Notes: generated by a model from the sequence alone, not told the origin. A stretch of DNA of 64,000 nt from Nitrosarchaeum sp. (GCA_021414365.1 JAIOOR010000019.1:1-64000); one strand, 5' to 3'. Counted from the stretch's first letter, positions 20,495 through 32,152 are shown. Numbers and translations: made by a program.

Positions 20495-20833
20495 ATGGAC
20501 GATGCAAGTGAAATTCTCGACACGATCTCTGACGAACAGAGTAGGGAAATAATTAAGCTGTTATCAAACTTTGAGTATAACATACAACAAATTTCTGATT
20601 CTCTAAACATTCCTTTATCTACAGCATATAGAAAAGTAAAAAAATTAGACGAATTAAAACTGATAAAGAAAACAAAAGTGATTCGAACACTCGAAGGTCT
20701 TAATGAAAGTTATTATAAAAATTGGATTTATGAAATTGTAATTACTTACAGAGATGGCAACCTGTCCTACACATTAGAACATGCTAAGATTGAAGAAAAG
20801 ATAATAAGACTCTGGCAAAAATTTTCTGAATGA
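20495..20833 (+). CDS. ArsR/HTH-family transcriptional regulator
   Basis: ILDTISDEQSREIIKLLSNFEYNIQQISDSLNIPLSTAYRKVKKLDELKLIKKTKVI. Confidence 0.8.
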   Translation: MDDASEILDTISDEQSREIIKLLSNFEYNIQQISDSLNIPLSTAYRKVKKLDELKLIKKTKVIRTLEGLNESYYKNWIYEIVITYRDGNLSYTLEHAKIEEKIIRLWQKFSE

Positions 20834-20981
20834 TTTCCAATCTTAAATTGTTAATCTAATTTTTATTACATCTATTTTAAAAATTAAACGCATTTTAATT
20901 AGTTTGAATTGATTTTGCAATCTGTTTTAGGTGTAATTAAAAAATACATCGTACCTTAATTGTCAAAATCATCATATTTTA

Positions 20982-21116
20982 ATGCTAGATCAATTATTTC
21001 CTGATATAATGCGAGGTTTATGCCATGTTTGCTTTAGATCAAATATGGAATTAGTTATATCAAAGGGAAATATCATGTGTCCGGAATGTTTTGAAAAACA
21101 AAATGCAAAAAACTAA
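20982..21116 (+). CDS. 44-aa zinc-ribbon protein
   Basis: Read by eye: MLDQLFPDIMRGLCHVCFRSNMELVISKGNIMCPECFEKQNAKN*. Confidence 0.6.
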   Translation: MLDQLFPDIMRGLCHVCFRSNMELVISKGNIMCPECFEKQNAKN

Positions 21117-21142
21117 ATCGATACTATTTGAAACACTAAGTA

Positions 21143-22012
21143 ATGAAATTAGCCTTATTTTCACACTGCGCAATAGATACCATTTCAATTGATGGCATCA
21201 CTCATGAGCAAATTGGGGGCGCTGCATGTTATGGTGGTTTGACTGCAAGGCAATTCAAATTTGATGTGGATCTATACACGAAATTTGGAAGAGACTTTCC
21301 AGAACAATATTTAATTCAAAACAAAATTCATTTCGAAAATGCATTGTCTGAGAAACTAACAACACGATTTGCTATTGATATAACTGGTTCAGACAGATCT
21401 CTTAAATTGTTAAATAAATGCGATCCTATTGAATACACCCCCATAAATGCAGACGGTTCACTGATTACTCCAATTTTTCATGAAATTTCTGGAGACATAT
21501 TTGCTAAAATAAAAAAAGATTCTAGTTTTACTCTAGTTGATCCTCAAGGGTTTTTGAGACACATGGATTCAAACAACAATGTGATTTTGAAAAATACTGA
21601 TCTTGATTTATCTGGAGTCAATGCAATAAAGGTAAACCCTGAAGAATCACAAATGATCGTCAATGGCACTCATGATGAAATGATGAGTGCATTACAAAAA
21701 AAAGGTGTAGAATTTGTAATTCTGACAAACAAAACTGAAGTTTCGTTATTAGTTAAAGACAAAATTTATTCTATTACATTACCTAACAAAGAAGTTTATG
21801 ATACAACTGGTCTTGGTGATATTTTTTGTGCAACATTTTGTTGTACAATGTTAAAAGAAAAGGATTTTCTTTGGGCATTATGTTTTGCAGGTGGTTCTGC
21901 TCAAGCTGCATTGGACTCAAAACAAGTTGGTTTGTTAAAAATTCCACAAAAAAATGCAATTGAGACTAATGCTTCCTATTTTTACAATTTAGTAAAATAC
22001 AGATCAATTTAG
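21143..22012 (+). CDS. PfkB-family carbohydrate kinase
   Basis: EQIGGAACYGGLTARQ, YDTTGLGDIFCATFCC. Confidence 0.85.
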   Translation: MKLALFSHCAIDTISIDGITHEQIGGAACYGGLTARQFKFDVDLYTKFGRDFPEQYLIQNKIHFENALSEKLTTRFAIDITGSDRSLKLLNKCDPIEYTPINADGSLITPIFHEISGDIFAKIKKDSSFTLVDPQGFLRHMDSNNNVILKNTDLDLSGVNAIKVNPEESQMIVNGTHDEMMSALQKKGVEFVILTNKTEVSLLVKDKIYSITLPNKEVYDTTGLGDIFCATFCCTMLKEKDFLWALCFAGGSAQAALDSKQVGLLKIPQKNAIETNASYFYNLVKYRSI

Positions 22013-22124
22013 CGTATTATTTTTATGATTATTATTTTGTGAAAATTATGTTATTTAGAATAACGAAAAACAAGACTTAAGACCGGTATCTGAAAGAATC
22101 CCGATGACAGTCTCATTTTTCAAC

Positions 22125-22151
22125 TTATGATCAATACATTATTGATCATAA
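22125..22151. repeat. Perfect 11-bp hairpin
   Basis: TTATGATCAAT-ACATT-ATTGATCATAA. Confidence 0.7.
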
Positions 22152-22312
22152 TCATCTATCTTATGTCATCTTTCTGTATATTTTCTTGTGTGTTTTTTTT
22201 GAAAAACTGGTAAAATTCTCTATTTGATGCATGATTTTTGGAGGATTACATTTGAAATTGTGCTCTATTTCATGTGTTTATCCTTTTATTGTACTCCTAA
22301 TTTCATTTCTTT

Positions 22313-23314
22313 GTGCAAATAGGAATCTATGGTTCTGATACAACAGCATCTGCAGCAATTACAATAAAAAAAATTCTTGATGATGCTGAAATTGAATCCT
22401 TTGTAATTACTACAAAATCCAAAGTAAAACAAGCTGATTGTATTTTGGTGTTGGGCGGTGACAAAGGAGTTAGAAATTACTTTCATAGATCTTTCGATTC
22501 AACAACACCTGTTTTAGGAATAAGTGAAGGTGAATCAAGTGGATTTTTAGCACAAATTGATCTTAGAGAGTTTTCATCTTATGTAAGAATATTAAAAAAA
22601 CAAAATTTTACTGTTGAAGAAGTTCCAAGAATTGGTGTGAAAATTGACGGAAAAAACGTTTATCCTGTCTTAAATGATGTTGCAGTATTCTCCTCAAAAA
22701 GTGCAATGCTTATGGAACACACACTAAGTGTAAATGAAGAAGAAGTATGGCACGATAACAGCGATGGAATTATTGTATCTACCCCTATTGGCTCATCAGC
22801 ATATTCAATGTCTGCAGGTGGACCTATGCTATTTCCCAATTCAGGTGTATTTGAAATTATATCTGTAAACTCACTAGATATTACACGAAGACCCTTAATT
22901 GTGTCAAATCAAAGCTCTATTCAGATTAGTGATATTTCAGCTAGATTACACTGTGAAGTTGTTCTTGATGGTTTAGATAGATACAAAGTAAACAATTTAG
23001 TGGAATGTACCCAGTTTTTACCTCCTGCAAAAATAATCCGACTCAAAAAAGATTCTACTGCAATTTCTGCACTGGCAAAAAAAGTTCACCTTGCTGAAGA
23101 ATTACTTAGTATGCCTCCTAGTTCTAAATTATTGTTAAAAACATTGGAATACGAAGGTGCACTTACACAAAAAGATCTTGCAAACAAAACTTTGCTTCCT
23201 GATAGGACTGTTAGATTGGCACTAAGCCATTTGCTAAAAAAAGGATATGTCAAAAAGAAAGTCTCAATTAGAGACGCAAGACAAAAAATTTACGAAATAT
23301 CTAAAATAGAATAG
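22313..23314 (+). CDS. nadK: NAD(+)/NADH kinase with C-terminal winged-helix domain (GTG start)
   Basis: CILVLGGDKGVRN, DGIIVSTPIGSSAYSMSAGGP; C-terminal ALTQKDLANKTLLPDRTVRLALSHLLKKGYVKKK. Confidence 0.88.
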   Translation: MQIGIYGSDTTASAAITIKKILDDAEIESFVITTKSKVKQADCILVLGGDKGVRNYFHRSFDSTTPVLGISEGESSGFLAQIDLREFSSYVRILKKQNFTVEEVPRIGVKIDGKNVYPVLNDVAVFSSKSAMLMEHTLSVNEEEVWHDNSDGIIVSTPIGSSAYSMSAGGPMLFPNSGVFEIISVNSLDITRRPLIVSNQSSIQISDISARLHCEVVLDGLDRYKVNNLVECTQFLPPAKIIRLKKDSTAISALAKKVHLAEELLSMPPSSKLLLKTLEYEGALTQKDLANKTLLPDRTVRLALSHLLKKGYVKKKVSIRDARQKIYEISKIE

Positions 23315-23342
23315 TTTTTTCAATCTTTTGGGATTTTTATGT

Positions 23343-24944
23343 TTACTTTTGAGATGCAGCTTTTACAAATGCCTCAAAGACTGGTTCAGGATATCCGGGT
23401 CTACTGTTAAACTCTGGATGAAACTGAACTCCGAGATAGAATTTATGTGAAGGAATCTCTAGCATTTCCATCCTTTTGCCATTATCACTTTCTGCTGAAA
23501 AAATTAACCCGTTTTTTTCAAATTCTGGAATGTATTTTTTATTGATTTCATATCTATGTCTGTGTCTTTTGCTGATTACGTCTGCATTGTAGATTTTATG
23601 GGATATTGTATTTTGTTTAATCTGAACATCGTTTGCTCCTAATCTTAATGAACCTCCCATATCTGATATGTTTTTTTGTTCTGGTAGTAAATCAACAATT
23701 GGATTTTTAGCATCTGTTTTTATCTCAGTGGAATTTGCATCTTCTAATTTCAAAACATTTCTTCCAAATGCAATTGTGGCTAACTGAAATCCAAAACATA
23801 TTCCAAGATATGGGATATTTTTTTCTCTTGCATAGTTTGCAGTTTTTATGATTCCTTCTGCACCTCTTACTCCAAATCCTCCTGGAACTAATATCCCATT
23901 ATACTGTGATAAAATATTGAAGTCTGTAATTGCTTCAGAGTCTATCCAGTCTATCTCTATTGATTTTCCTAATTTTGCACCTGCATGCTTTAATGCATGA
24001 TTAACACTAACGTAACTATCCGCAAGTGTGACATATTTTCCAACCATTGCAATTCTTACTTTTTGGTCTTCATGGTTTATAATTGACTCTGCAATAGAAT
24101 TCCATTTATCCCAATTTGCAGAAGCATTTACCATGCCTACTTTTCTAAATTTTGTAAATAATGAATCCATTATTCCTTGATCATACAATATTTGTGGAAC
24201 TTGAAAAATTGATTTTACATCATGACATGATAAAACATCATTAGCAGTGACATTTGTAAATAACGCAATTTTTTTCTTTGTACTTTCTTCCAATGGAGTT
24301 GTACATCTTACTGCCAAAAAATCTGGTTGAATACCAATTCTTCTTAACTCTTGTGCACTGTGCTGTGTGGGTTTTGTTTTTTGCTCTCCTACAACATCTA
24401 ATGATGGTGCAAGTGTTACATGGACAAATATTACATTCTGTGGTCCTTCCTCAACTCTCATCTGTCTTAGCGCTTCTAAAAATGGGAGGGATTCAATGTC
24501 TCCTACTGTACCGCCACATTCTACAATCAAAAAATCAAGCTGTTCTTCTTCTGCAATTTTTCTAATTCTATTCTTGATTTCGTCTGTTATGTGAGGAATT
24601 ATTTGAACACATGCCCCTAAATATTCCCCTTTTCTTTCTGCCTCAATTACTGTGGAATATACTTGGGCTGTAGTGATATTGTGACTTTTTGGAATATTTT
24701 GATTTAGAAATCTTTCATAATTTCCAATATCCATATCACACTCTCCACCATCTTCGGTCACAAAGACTTCACCATGAGCTACCGGGTTCATTGTTCCTGC
24801 ATCATAATTCAGATAAGGATCTATTTTGACACATGATACTTTTTGATCAGCTAATTGTAATAATTTTGCAATTGATGACGTAGTCACCCCCTTTCCAAGA
24901 CCAGACATCACTCCCCCTGTTACAAAAATAAATTTAGTCTGCAC
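23343..24944 (-). CDS. pyrG: CTP synthase
   Basis: [54 protein letters not shown], glutaminase [12 protein letters not shown]. Confidence 0.97.
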   Translation of the reverse strand: MQTKFIFVTGGVMSGLGKGVTTSSIAKLLQLADQKVSCVKIDPYLNYDAGTMNPVAHGEVFVTEDGGECDMDIGNYERFLNQNIPKSHNITTAQVYSTVIEAERKGEYLGACVQIIPHITDEIKNRIRKIAEEEQLDFLIVECGGTVGDIESLPFLEALRQMRVEEGPQNVIFVHVTLAPSLDVVGEQKTKPTQHSAQELRRIGIQPDFLAVRCTTPLEESTKKKIALFTNVTANDVLSCHDVKSIFQVPQILYDQGIMDSLFTKFRKVGMVNASANWDKWNSIAESIINHEDQKVRIAMVGKYVTLADSYVSVNHALKHAGAKLGKSIEIDWIDSEAITDFNILSQYNGILVPGGFGVRGAEGIIKTANYAREKNIPYLGICFGFQLATIAFGRNVLKLEDANSTEIKTDAKNPIVDLLPEQKNISDMGGSLRLGANDVQIKQNTISHKIYNADVISKRHRHRYEINKKYIPEFEKNGLIFSAESDNGKRMEMLEIPSHKFYLGVQFHPEFNSRPGYPEPVFEAFVKAASQK

Positions 24945-25202
24945 ATTCAGAAAACAAGTATCTAGTTTTTGTATGTTTTGCTCTCATGATTCTAAAATAA
25001 TTTGATCTATCGTTCAAAGGTGCGATCTTACATGTGTGTAAGATTTTATATTTTTTTTAACGTATGTTTGATCTTTCTAAAGAATATTTTTTATTTCTCA
25101 GTGCCTAACTAACTTATGAGAACATCTAGATAGTGGTCTTTAACTGAAATAGAGCTCCCCCTCAAAGATGTTAAAAATACCTGACCACTATTCTTTGACG
25201 TT

Positions 25203-25487
25203 TTAGAGTTTATCGCTAAATCTAGATCTAAATGCATCTACTCTACTTTGGGTCTTGTATTCTTCAGGATGTGAATTTTTTCGTGAGCGTTCTTCTAGCT
25301 TGTGTTTGTGCTCTTCTCTGGCGTGGTGTAGTCTATCCTTTTCATGAATAAACTCTTTTTTGCAATATTGACAAGTTACGATAGTTTTATGATGTTCATG
25401 TCTGACATGTTTTACCAGGTCATCGTGGTTATCGAATTTCGCATCACATTGAATGCAGTCATTTTTCTTATTGTGAAAAAGCTCCAT
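25203..25487 (-). CDS. Tandem C2H2 zinc-finger protein
   Basis: CIQCDAKFDNHDDLVKHVRHEHH; CQYCKKEFIHEKDRLHHAREEH. Confidence 0.82.
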   Translation of the reverse strand: MELFHNKKNDCIQCDAKFDNHDDLVKHVRHEHHKTIVTCQYCKKEFIHEKDRLHHAREEHKHKLEERSRKNSHPEEYKTQSRVDAFRSRFSDKL

Positions 25488-25646
25488 AAGTTTGTCTACT
25501 AAGATTGCATATTTAAATTCGATACATGTTAATCATTTTTGAAACTTTAATTTGATTTGTTTTGAATTTTTAGTAAAATGATTTTGTTTGCTCACTCAAA
25601 GTTTACACTGTTCTTTGATAATATTACCATTTTTTGGAATCCAATT

Positions 25647-25733
25647 ATGATGGTTGAATCTGAGCCCTGTAGCCATGAATATGCACATAATGGAACATTA
25701 TCGTGCAGGAAATGTGGTAAAATTCGACTATAG
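25647..25733 (+). CDS. Possible 28-aa zinc-ribbon microprotein
   Basis: MMVESEPCSHEYAHNGTLSCRKCGKIRL*. Confidence 0.35.
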   Translation: MMVESEPCSHEYAHNGTLSCRKCGKIRL

Positions 25734-25847
25734 ATTTGAAAAAAACCTAGTATAATTTATTATTAGAAATGAAAATACTTTTTTTTTAAATCTATTACTC
25801 TCTAATTCAATTAAATATTTAGGAAAAAATTGAAAAATGAATCTGAT

Positions 25848-26024
25848 CTAGATTTCCTTTATGTGTGATTTTATTTTTGCTACAACTTCCGGTGTTACTT
25901 TGATGTCTTTGTGTTCTTTTTTGGCGTGTTCGGCAACCTTTTTCATCAACTCTTCTTCTGTTTTTGCAGTCGTAGACCATCTGCATTTAACTCCCACATC
26001 TGCACAGCTGATACTTTTTGTCAT
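25848..26024 (-). CDS. DUF1059-type small protein (58 aa)
   Basis: Reverse strand reads MTKSISCADVGVKCRWSTTAKTEEELMKKVAEHAKKEHKDIKVTPEVVAKIKSHIKEI*; CADVG...TEEELMKKVAEHA pattern. Confidence 0.8.
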   Translation of the reverse strand: MTKSISCADVGVKCRWSTTAKTEEELMKKVAEHAKKEHKDIKVTPEVVAKIKSHIKEI

Positions 26025-26339
26025 AATTATAGAATGTATGTGAAATAATTAAGGATTGTTAAAAGATTTTAGAAAAATAAAAAAGAAAATGTCCTGATTA
26101 GGAAGTCACAGATTTAATCGATTTAACGGCATTATGCAGGTTAGACAAGTTGTTTGAGATTATTTTTTCTTTTTGTCCAAGACAATTTCCTCCGAGATAG
26201 CGCATAATATTACAAGATAATAAAGATAAAGGATAATTTGTACATTAACAATAAATCAATGTTTTTTAGTTGTTTCAGATATATCAAATCGATTTTTAAC
26301 TAATCTACGATCTAAATCTGGATCTATTTTTTATACAAT

Positions 26340-27143
26340 TTATTTTTGGATTGTCTCTTTTTTGAGACTCCTTGTAAATCTTGTAACGCTTGACTCTCTT
26401 TTGTTTTGAGGTGTTTTCTCAATTAGTTTCAAAAACGCACTGCCTACAATTACTGCATCTGCTCCCGTCTTGATGTATTTTTTGACATCGTCAGGAGTTG
26501 AAACGCCAAATCCTACACCTACTGGGATCTTTCCTTTGGTTATTTTTTTAACTCCTTTTATTGCTCTTAGCGTATAGTTTTGAATTCCTGTTTTTACTCC
26601 TGTAGTGCCATACACTGCAACAAGATACAAAAATCCCGAAGATGACTTTGTAATTTTTTCTATTCTTGATTTTGTTGTATTTGGGGAAATCAAAAATATC
26701 GTATCCATCATGTTTTTAGTAGCTTCCAGGTATTCTTTTGATTCCTCAATAGACATGTCTGGAAGAATTAATCCATCAATTCCTGCTTTTTTAGCCTCTA
26801 CAATAAATTTTTGATATCCTTTATGATACAAAATATTGGTATATGTCATTAGAATCAGAGGAATTTCAGTTTCTTTTCTGATCTTTTTTACAATGTTAAA
26901 AAATTTGTTAATTTTTGTTCCATTGTGAAGTGATACAGTACTGGCATTTTGAATTACAGGGCCATCGGCAAGAGGATCTGAAAAAGGAAATCCTAGTTCA
27001 ATAATGTCTGCCCCGCCATGTATCAATCCTCTAACTGCCGCCATTGTAGCTGCTTCATTTGGGTATCCTACCATTATGTATGCGATTAATGCTTTTTCTT
27101 TTTTTGCAGAAAGTTCTGCAAATTTTTCTTTAATTCTTGCCAT
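26340..27143 (-). CDS. trpA: Tryptophan synthase alpha subunit
   Basis: [46 protein letters not shown]. Confidence 0.96.
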   Translation of the reverse strand: MARIKEKFAELSAKKEKALIAYIMVGYPNEAATMAAVRGLIHGGADIIELGFPFSDPLADGPVIQNASTVSLHNGTKINKFFNIVKKIRKETEIPLILMTYTNILYHKGYQKFIVEAKKAGIDGLILPDMSIEESKEYLEATKNMMDTIFLISPNTTKSRIEKITKSSSGFLYLVAVYGTTGVKTGIQNYTLRAIKGVKKITKGKIPVGVGFGVSTPDDVKKYIKTGADAVIVGSAFLKLIEKTPQNKRESSVTRFTRSLKKETIQK

Positions 27144-28320
27144 GTTTGTTCAGATATTTTTGTACCTCTTCAACGTCTTTATCCCCTCTTCCTGAAAGTG
27201 TAACTACTATGGATTCTGATTTTTTACTCTTTCTTGCAATCTTCATTGCTTCTGCTATTGCGTGAGATGATTCTAGTGCTGGAATTATTCCTTCAGTTCT
27301 AGTCAACATCAAAAACGCATCAATTACTTCAGCATCTGTTGCTGAATGGTACTTTACCCTTTTAGTGTCTTTAAGATAAGAGTGCTCTGGACCAACACCC
27401 GGATAATCTAACCCTGCTGAAATACTATGTGTCTCTGTAATCTGACCTTCTTCATCTTGTAATAGATATGTCATCATTCCATGTAGTACTCCTTTACTTC
27501 CAGCTGACAGTGTTGCAGAATGATATTTTGATTTTAATCCCTTGCCTGCAGCTTCTACTCCAATGATTTCAGCATTTGTGTCAATAAGAGGATAAAATGT
27601 TCCAATTGCATTTGAACCTCCACCGACACATGCAATTACTGTATCTGGTCCTTTGTTTGAAATTTTTTTCATTTGAACTTTAATTTCCTCTCCAATCACA
27701 CTCTGAAAATCTCTAACCATAACAGGATATGGGTGAGGTCCTACTGCAGAACCTAATAGGTAATACGTTGTTTCCACATTTGTAATCCAGTCTCTAATTG
27801 CTTCATTGATTGCATCTTTGAGTGTTTTTGAGCCTGATTTTACCGGATGAACTTTAGATCCAAGCATATTCATTCTGTAAACGTTTAGTTTTTGTCTTAT
27901 GGTGTCTTTATAGCCCATGTACACTTCTGATTTAATTCCCAAAACTGCACATGCCATTGCAGTAGCTACTCCGTGTTGACCTGCTCCAGTTTCAGCTATG
28001 ATCCTTTTTTTATTCATCTTTTTTGCAAGTAGAGCTTGACCCAACGTGTTGTTTATTTTATGAGCCCCCCCATGTAGAAGATCTTCTCTTTTTAGATATA
28101 TTTTACCGCCACCACATTTTTCTGATAAATTTTTTGCATAGTATAACGGAGTTGGTCTTCCGGCATATTGTTTTAGATAATAGTCTAATTCTCTTTTGAA
28201 ATCTTTATTGTCTTTGAATTTGAGATAATTTTCTTCTAATTCTTCTATTGCAGGAACCAGTGTTTCTGGAATATATTTTCCACCAAATTCTCCAAATCTA
28301 CCATCTTTAGGATATTTCAA
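27130..28320 (-). CDS. trpB: Tryptophan synthase beta subunit
   Basis: [49 protein letters not shown]. Confidence 0.97.
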   Translation of the reverse strand: MKYPKDGRFGEFGGKYIPETLVPAIEELEENYLKFKDNKDFKRELDYYLKQYAGRPTPLYYAKNLSEKCGGGKIYLKREDLLHGGAHKINNTLGQALLAKKMNKKRIIAETGAGQHGVATAMACAVLGIKSEVYMGYKDTIRQKLNVYRMNMLGSKVHPVKSGSKTLKDAINEAIRDWITNVETTYYLLGSAVGPHPYPVMVRDFQSVIGEEIKVQMKKISNKGPDTVIACVGGGSNAIGTFYPLIDTNAEIIGVEAAGKGLKSKYHSATLSAGSKGVLHGMMTYLLQDEEGQITETHSISAGLDYPGVGPEHSYLKDTKRVKYHSATDAEVIDAFLMLTRTEGIIPALESSHAIAEAMKIARKSKKSESIVVTLSGRGDKDVEEVQKYLNKHGKN

Positions 28321-29096
28321 TACGCGTTCACCAATTTTCTGACATTCTCTTCGATATTATCGCTTTTCATTATGCTAGATCCTATTAGGAATGCATCAGC
28401 TCCGCACTTTTTTAGATATTGGATATCTTCCACTGTCTCAATCCCACTTTCAGATATGATGGGTCTGGTCTTCGTATATCCCTCCAGTACTCTTTCTGTA
28501 GTTTTAAGATCAATCTCAAGAGTGTCTAGATTTCTATTATTAATTCCAATTAAATCTGATTCTGTTTTTAAAGCATTTTGAAATTCTTGTTTTGTATGAA
28601 CTTCAAGCAGAATTTTTAACCCTTTTTTATGACCATATTCTATGAATTCGTCAATGTCTTTGAGAAACCCTTGATCAAACAATGACTGTATAACTAGCAT
28701 GTAATCTGCACCGATTTTTTCTGCAGCATCAATTTGTATTGTATCAATCATAATGTCTTTCATTAACAATGGAACATCTACTGCCTGTCTTACTTGGATA
28801 AAATATTGGGGAGAGCCATTAAACAAGTGAGGCTGAGTAAGCACTGAAAGTGCCCTAGACCCGCCTTCGATCATTTGCTTTGCTATGGTAACCGGATTTG
28901 ATGCTGTTCGAATTTTGCCAAGAGATGGGGATGAGAATTTTACCTCTGTAAGTAAAGTTGCATGTTTATTTGATTTTATGATTTGCAAAAAATCTTTTTC
29001 TGATCTTTGCAATTTTACATCTACATCATATACTCCATCATCAATTGCACTCTGTGAATTATTTACTAGTTTTTTTAAAATATTTTCAGTCATCAT
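28317..29096 (-). CDS. trpC: Indole-3-glycerol phosphate synthase
   Basis: [52 protein letters not shown]. Confidence 0.95.
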   Translation of the reverse strand: MMTENILKKLVNNSQSAIDDGVYDVDVKLQRSEKDFLQIIKSNKHATLLTEVKFSSPSLGKIRTASNPVTIAKQMIEGGSRALSVLTQPHLFNGSPQYFIQVRQAVDVPLLMKDIMIDTIQIDAAEKIGADYMLVIQSLFDQGFLKDIDEFIEYGHKKGLKILLEVHTKQEFQNALKTESDLIGINNRNLDTLEIDLKTTERVLEGYTKTRPIISESGIETVEDIQYLKKCGADAFLIGSSIMKSDNIEENVRKLVNAY

Positions 29097-30133
29097 ACCA
29101 TCTCCTTTAATTTTAAAATATCTCCAGTATCTGCAACAAATCTTTCTAATAATTTGAATGCTTTACCTTCTTTAATTGTGTTTAATGCCAATTCTACTCC
29201 TTCTTCAAAATTATTTGCAATTCCTGAAACAATCAATCCTCCTGCAGCATTAAGAGCTGTCGTTTCTATCATTGCTTGATTTGCAGTATTGTTTAATACT
29301 CCAACAAATGTCTTGACTGCTTCTTCTTTTGTTTTAATTTGAATATCTTTTAGCGACGACTTGTGTAATCCTACAACCTGAGGATTGATTGAATTCATTA
29401 ACACTTTGTCATTTCTTAAAACACATACTCTGTTTGTTGCACTAGTGGAAAATTCATCCATGCCATCATCTGAGCGAACTGTCATGATATTTTCTGCACC
29501 GTTTCTTTTTAGAATTAATGGTAGTCTGTCTAAAAATTCTATTGAAAAAACTCCTATCATTTGATTTTTCACACAAGCTGGATTTGATAGTGGACCCAAT
29601 AGATTGAATGCTGATCTTTTTCCTAATTGTTTTCTAGCATTAGATACATATTTCATTGCTGGATGAAATTTTTGTGCAAACATAAAACATATGTTGTGTT
29701 TTTCAAGAATTTTTGCTATTTTATCTGGTTCTGAATCTAGGTCGTATCCAAAATACTCAAAAATATCTGCACTTCCAGAAACTCCAGAACTCGATCTATT
29801 CCCGTGTTTTGCTACAATACCTCCTGCCGCTGTGACTACAAAGGAGGCTGTAGTTGAAATGTTAAATGTTTGAAGATTGTCTCCTCCAGTGCCACACATG
29901 TCAATTATCCTACCTTTGTTTTTAGGCTCGATTTTGAGGGAAAACTCTCTCATCTTATCAAGCATACCTAGTAATTCATCATCTGTTTCACCTTTTTCAG
30001 TAAGGCTGGACAGAAAATCAAAATTCTCTTTGTCATCTGTTTTACCTGATAATATCTCCGTCATGACAAAATTCATCTGTTCATATGTAAGATCTGTTTT
30101 TTGTTGTAGTGTTGAAATTAAATCTGAGATCAT
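29093..30133 (-). CDS. trpD: Anthranilate phosphoribosyltransferase
   Basis: DMCGTGGDNLQTFNISTTASFVVTAAGGIVAKHGNRSSSG. Confidence 0.96.
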   Translation of the reverse strand: MISDLISTLQQKTDLTYEQMNFVMTEILSGKTDDKENFDFLSSLTEKGETDDELLGMLDKMREFSLKIEPKNKGRIIDMCGTGGDNLQTFNISTTASFVVTAAGGIVAKHGNRSSSGVSGSADIFEYFGYDLDSEPDKIAKILEKHNICFMFAQKFHPAMKYVSNARKQLGKRSAFNLLGPLSNPACVKNQMIGVFSIEFLDRLPLILKRNGAENIMTVRSDDGMDEFSTSATNRVCVLRNDKVLMNSINPQVVGLHKSSLKDIQIKTKEEAVKTFVGVLNNTANQAMIETTALNAAGGLIVSGIANNFEEGVELALNTIKEGKAFKLLERFVADTGDILKLKEMV

Positions 30134-30723
30134 TTTTTATTTTTCACCTGTTTTATAAAATTGGCAAGAATCTTTTTACCATCTTCTGTCATTATGGATT
30201 CAGGATGAAATTGCACTCCTTCAATTAGATATTTTTTATGTCTTATTGCCATCACTTCTCCATCATCAGCTGCAGTAGCTGTGACTTCTAGCACATCAGG
30301 AATTATTGTTTTATCCCCAACAAGTGAATGATACCTAGTTGCCCTAAAAGGATTTTTTACATCTTTGAATAATTCTGAATCTGTATGATCAACTGGACTT
30401 GTCTTGCCATGTCTGACACACCCTGCATTTGTAACTTTTCCACCAAATGCTTCAATGATTCCTTGATGTCCCAAACATACTCCTAATATTGGTGTAGTTG
30501 GTCCCATGTCTTTGATTACATCACTGCATACTCCAAAATATTTTCTATCAGACGGTGTTCCAGGTCCAGGTGATATGATTATTGCATCATATTTATTTTG
30601 TTTTATTTGCTCTAGTGTTATCTTGTCATTTCTAATAACATCACAATCTACTCCGAGTTCACCTAAATATTGAGCAATGTTGTAAACAAATGAATCATAA
30701 TTATCTATAATCAGAAATTTCAT
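30130..30723 (-). CDS. trpG: Anthranilate synthase component II (glutaminase)
   Basis: IDNYDSFVYNIAQYLGELG, ISPGPGTP, ILGVCLGHQGI, GVQFHPES. Confidence 0.96.
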   Translation of the reverse strand: MKFLIIDNYDSFVYNIAQYLGELGVDCDVIRNDKITLEQIKQNKYDAIIISPGPGTPSDRKYFGVCSDVIKDMGPTTPILGVCLGHQGIIEAFGGKVTNAGCVRHGKTSPVDHTDSELFKDVKNPFRATRYHSLVGDKTIIPDVLEVTATAADDGEVMAIRHKKYLIEGVQFHPESIMTEDGKKILANFIKQVKNKK

Positions 30724-32069
30724 TTTGTTGCCTCCTTTAATGCTTGAAGCATTGCCCCAGCTTTATGTTCTGTCTCTTTGAATTCATTTTCTGCAATCGA
30801 GTCTGAAACTATTCCTGCACCTGATTGCACAAACCCTTTGTTTCCATTGATGAATATGCTTCTAATGGCAATTGCAAAGTCACAGCATCCGTTAAATGAA
30901 AAATATCCAACAGCTCCTGCATATGGGCCCCTTGCTTCTGTTTCTAATTCATCTATTATTTCCATAGCTCTGACTTTAGGCGCTCCAGATACGGTTCCAG
31001 CAGGAAATACTGCCTTAAATGCATCAAACATGTCATTTTCAGGTGCTAAATTACCTACAACATGCGTAATTATATGCTGCACATGACTGAATCTTTTAAT
31101 CTGCATCAACTCCTCTGTATGAACAGTACCATACTTGCAAACTCTTCCTATATCATTTCTACCTAAATCTACTAACATTGTATGTTCTGCTAATTCTTTT
31201 TCATCATGTAATAATTCATATGCTAACTGCTTGTTCTTTTCCTCATCTTCTGTAATTTTTCTGGTTCCCGCAATTGGAAATGTTTCTACCTTATCGTTTG
31301 TAATTCTTACTAACATTTCAGGTGATGCACCAATTATGGTTTTGGCATCTTGTTTTAAATGATACATGTACGGTGATGGGTTTAGTCTGCGTAATGTTTT
31401 GTATAATGTTAGATTATCACCAGATGTGTCAAAAGCAAATTTTCTAGATAAAACCACCTGGAAGATATCTCCCTCGTAAATGTATTGTTTTGCTTTGTTG
31501 ACGATATTTGAGAATTCTTCTTGATTCATGTTTGGTGTTACTTCAGTTGCATTGAAATCTTCAAATGAGTCATCACTCATTTTAAATTGTTTAAATCTGT
31601 TTTGTTCATGATAAAAATAAAATAATTTTTTGTGTATGTTGTCGTATAATATTCCGTCATCATATATTCCAAATTCCATTAGTGGTTGTGATGAATTGTG
31701 AGTGTCTGGAATCTTTTCTACAAGTCTTATTGCATCATAGTTTACAACACCTACTGCACCACCAAGATATCTGTAGCTTTGGTTATCTGATTTGTCTAAT
31801 AATTTTTTTATCTCATTAAATGGATCATTTGTTATGATTGTTTTTGTTTTTCTATCTTTTGTAATTTCCACCTTATCCGAGTATCCTTTGAAAATTATCT
31901 TAGGATCAAATCCCATCACTGATGTCTCAGCTAATACCTCAGGACCTGTTAGTGATTCAAAGAGAAATGAGTGTGAATAATTTCTAGAAATTTTATTATA
32001 TATTTGAAATTGATTTTCAGATAACTCTAGTGGTATTACTTTCGGCTGAGAATTTCCAAATGTGTCCAC
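30720..32069 (-). CDS. trpE: Anthranilate synthase component I
   Basis: GDIFQVVLSRKF, SPYMYHL, FPIAGTRKI, VDLGRNDIGRVC, GTVSGAPKVRAMEII. Confidence 0.96.
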   Translation of the reverse strand: MDTFGNSQPKVIPLELSENQFQIYNKISRNYSHSFLFESLTGPEVLAETSVMGFDPKIIFKGYSDKVEITKDRKTKTIITNDPFNEIKKLLDKSDNQSYRYLGGAVGVVNYDAIRLVEKIPDTHNSSQPLMEFGIYDDGILYDNIHKKLFYFYHEQNRFKQFKMSDDSFEDFNATEVTPNMNQEEFSNIVNKAKQYIYEGDIFQVVLSRKFAFDTSGDNLTLYKTLRRLNPSPYMYHLKQDAKTIIGASPEMLVRITNDKVETFPIAGTRKITEDEEKNKQLAYELLHDEKELAEHTMLVDLGRNDIGRVCKYGTVHTEELMQIKRFSHVQHIITHVVGNLAPENDMFDAFKAVFPAGTVSGAPKVRAMEIIDELETEARGPYAGAVGYFSFNGCCDFAIAIRSIFINGNKGFVQSGAGIVSDSIAENEFKETEHKAGAMLQALKEATK

Positions 32070-32152
32070 CCATAGACAAAATTCTACTCATTTATTATTT
32101 AAATTAATAGTCCTAATCAGTTTTTTTGATTCAAGATGACATTTGTGCCTAT

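Noticed and set aside
24278-24594. Plus-strand ORFs inside pyrG
   Set aside because: Antisense shadows of a highly conserved gene; the same applies to antisense ORFs inside trp, trkH, moxR and glycosyltransferase genes.
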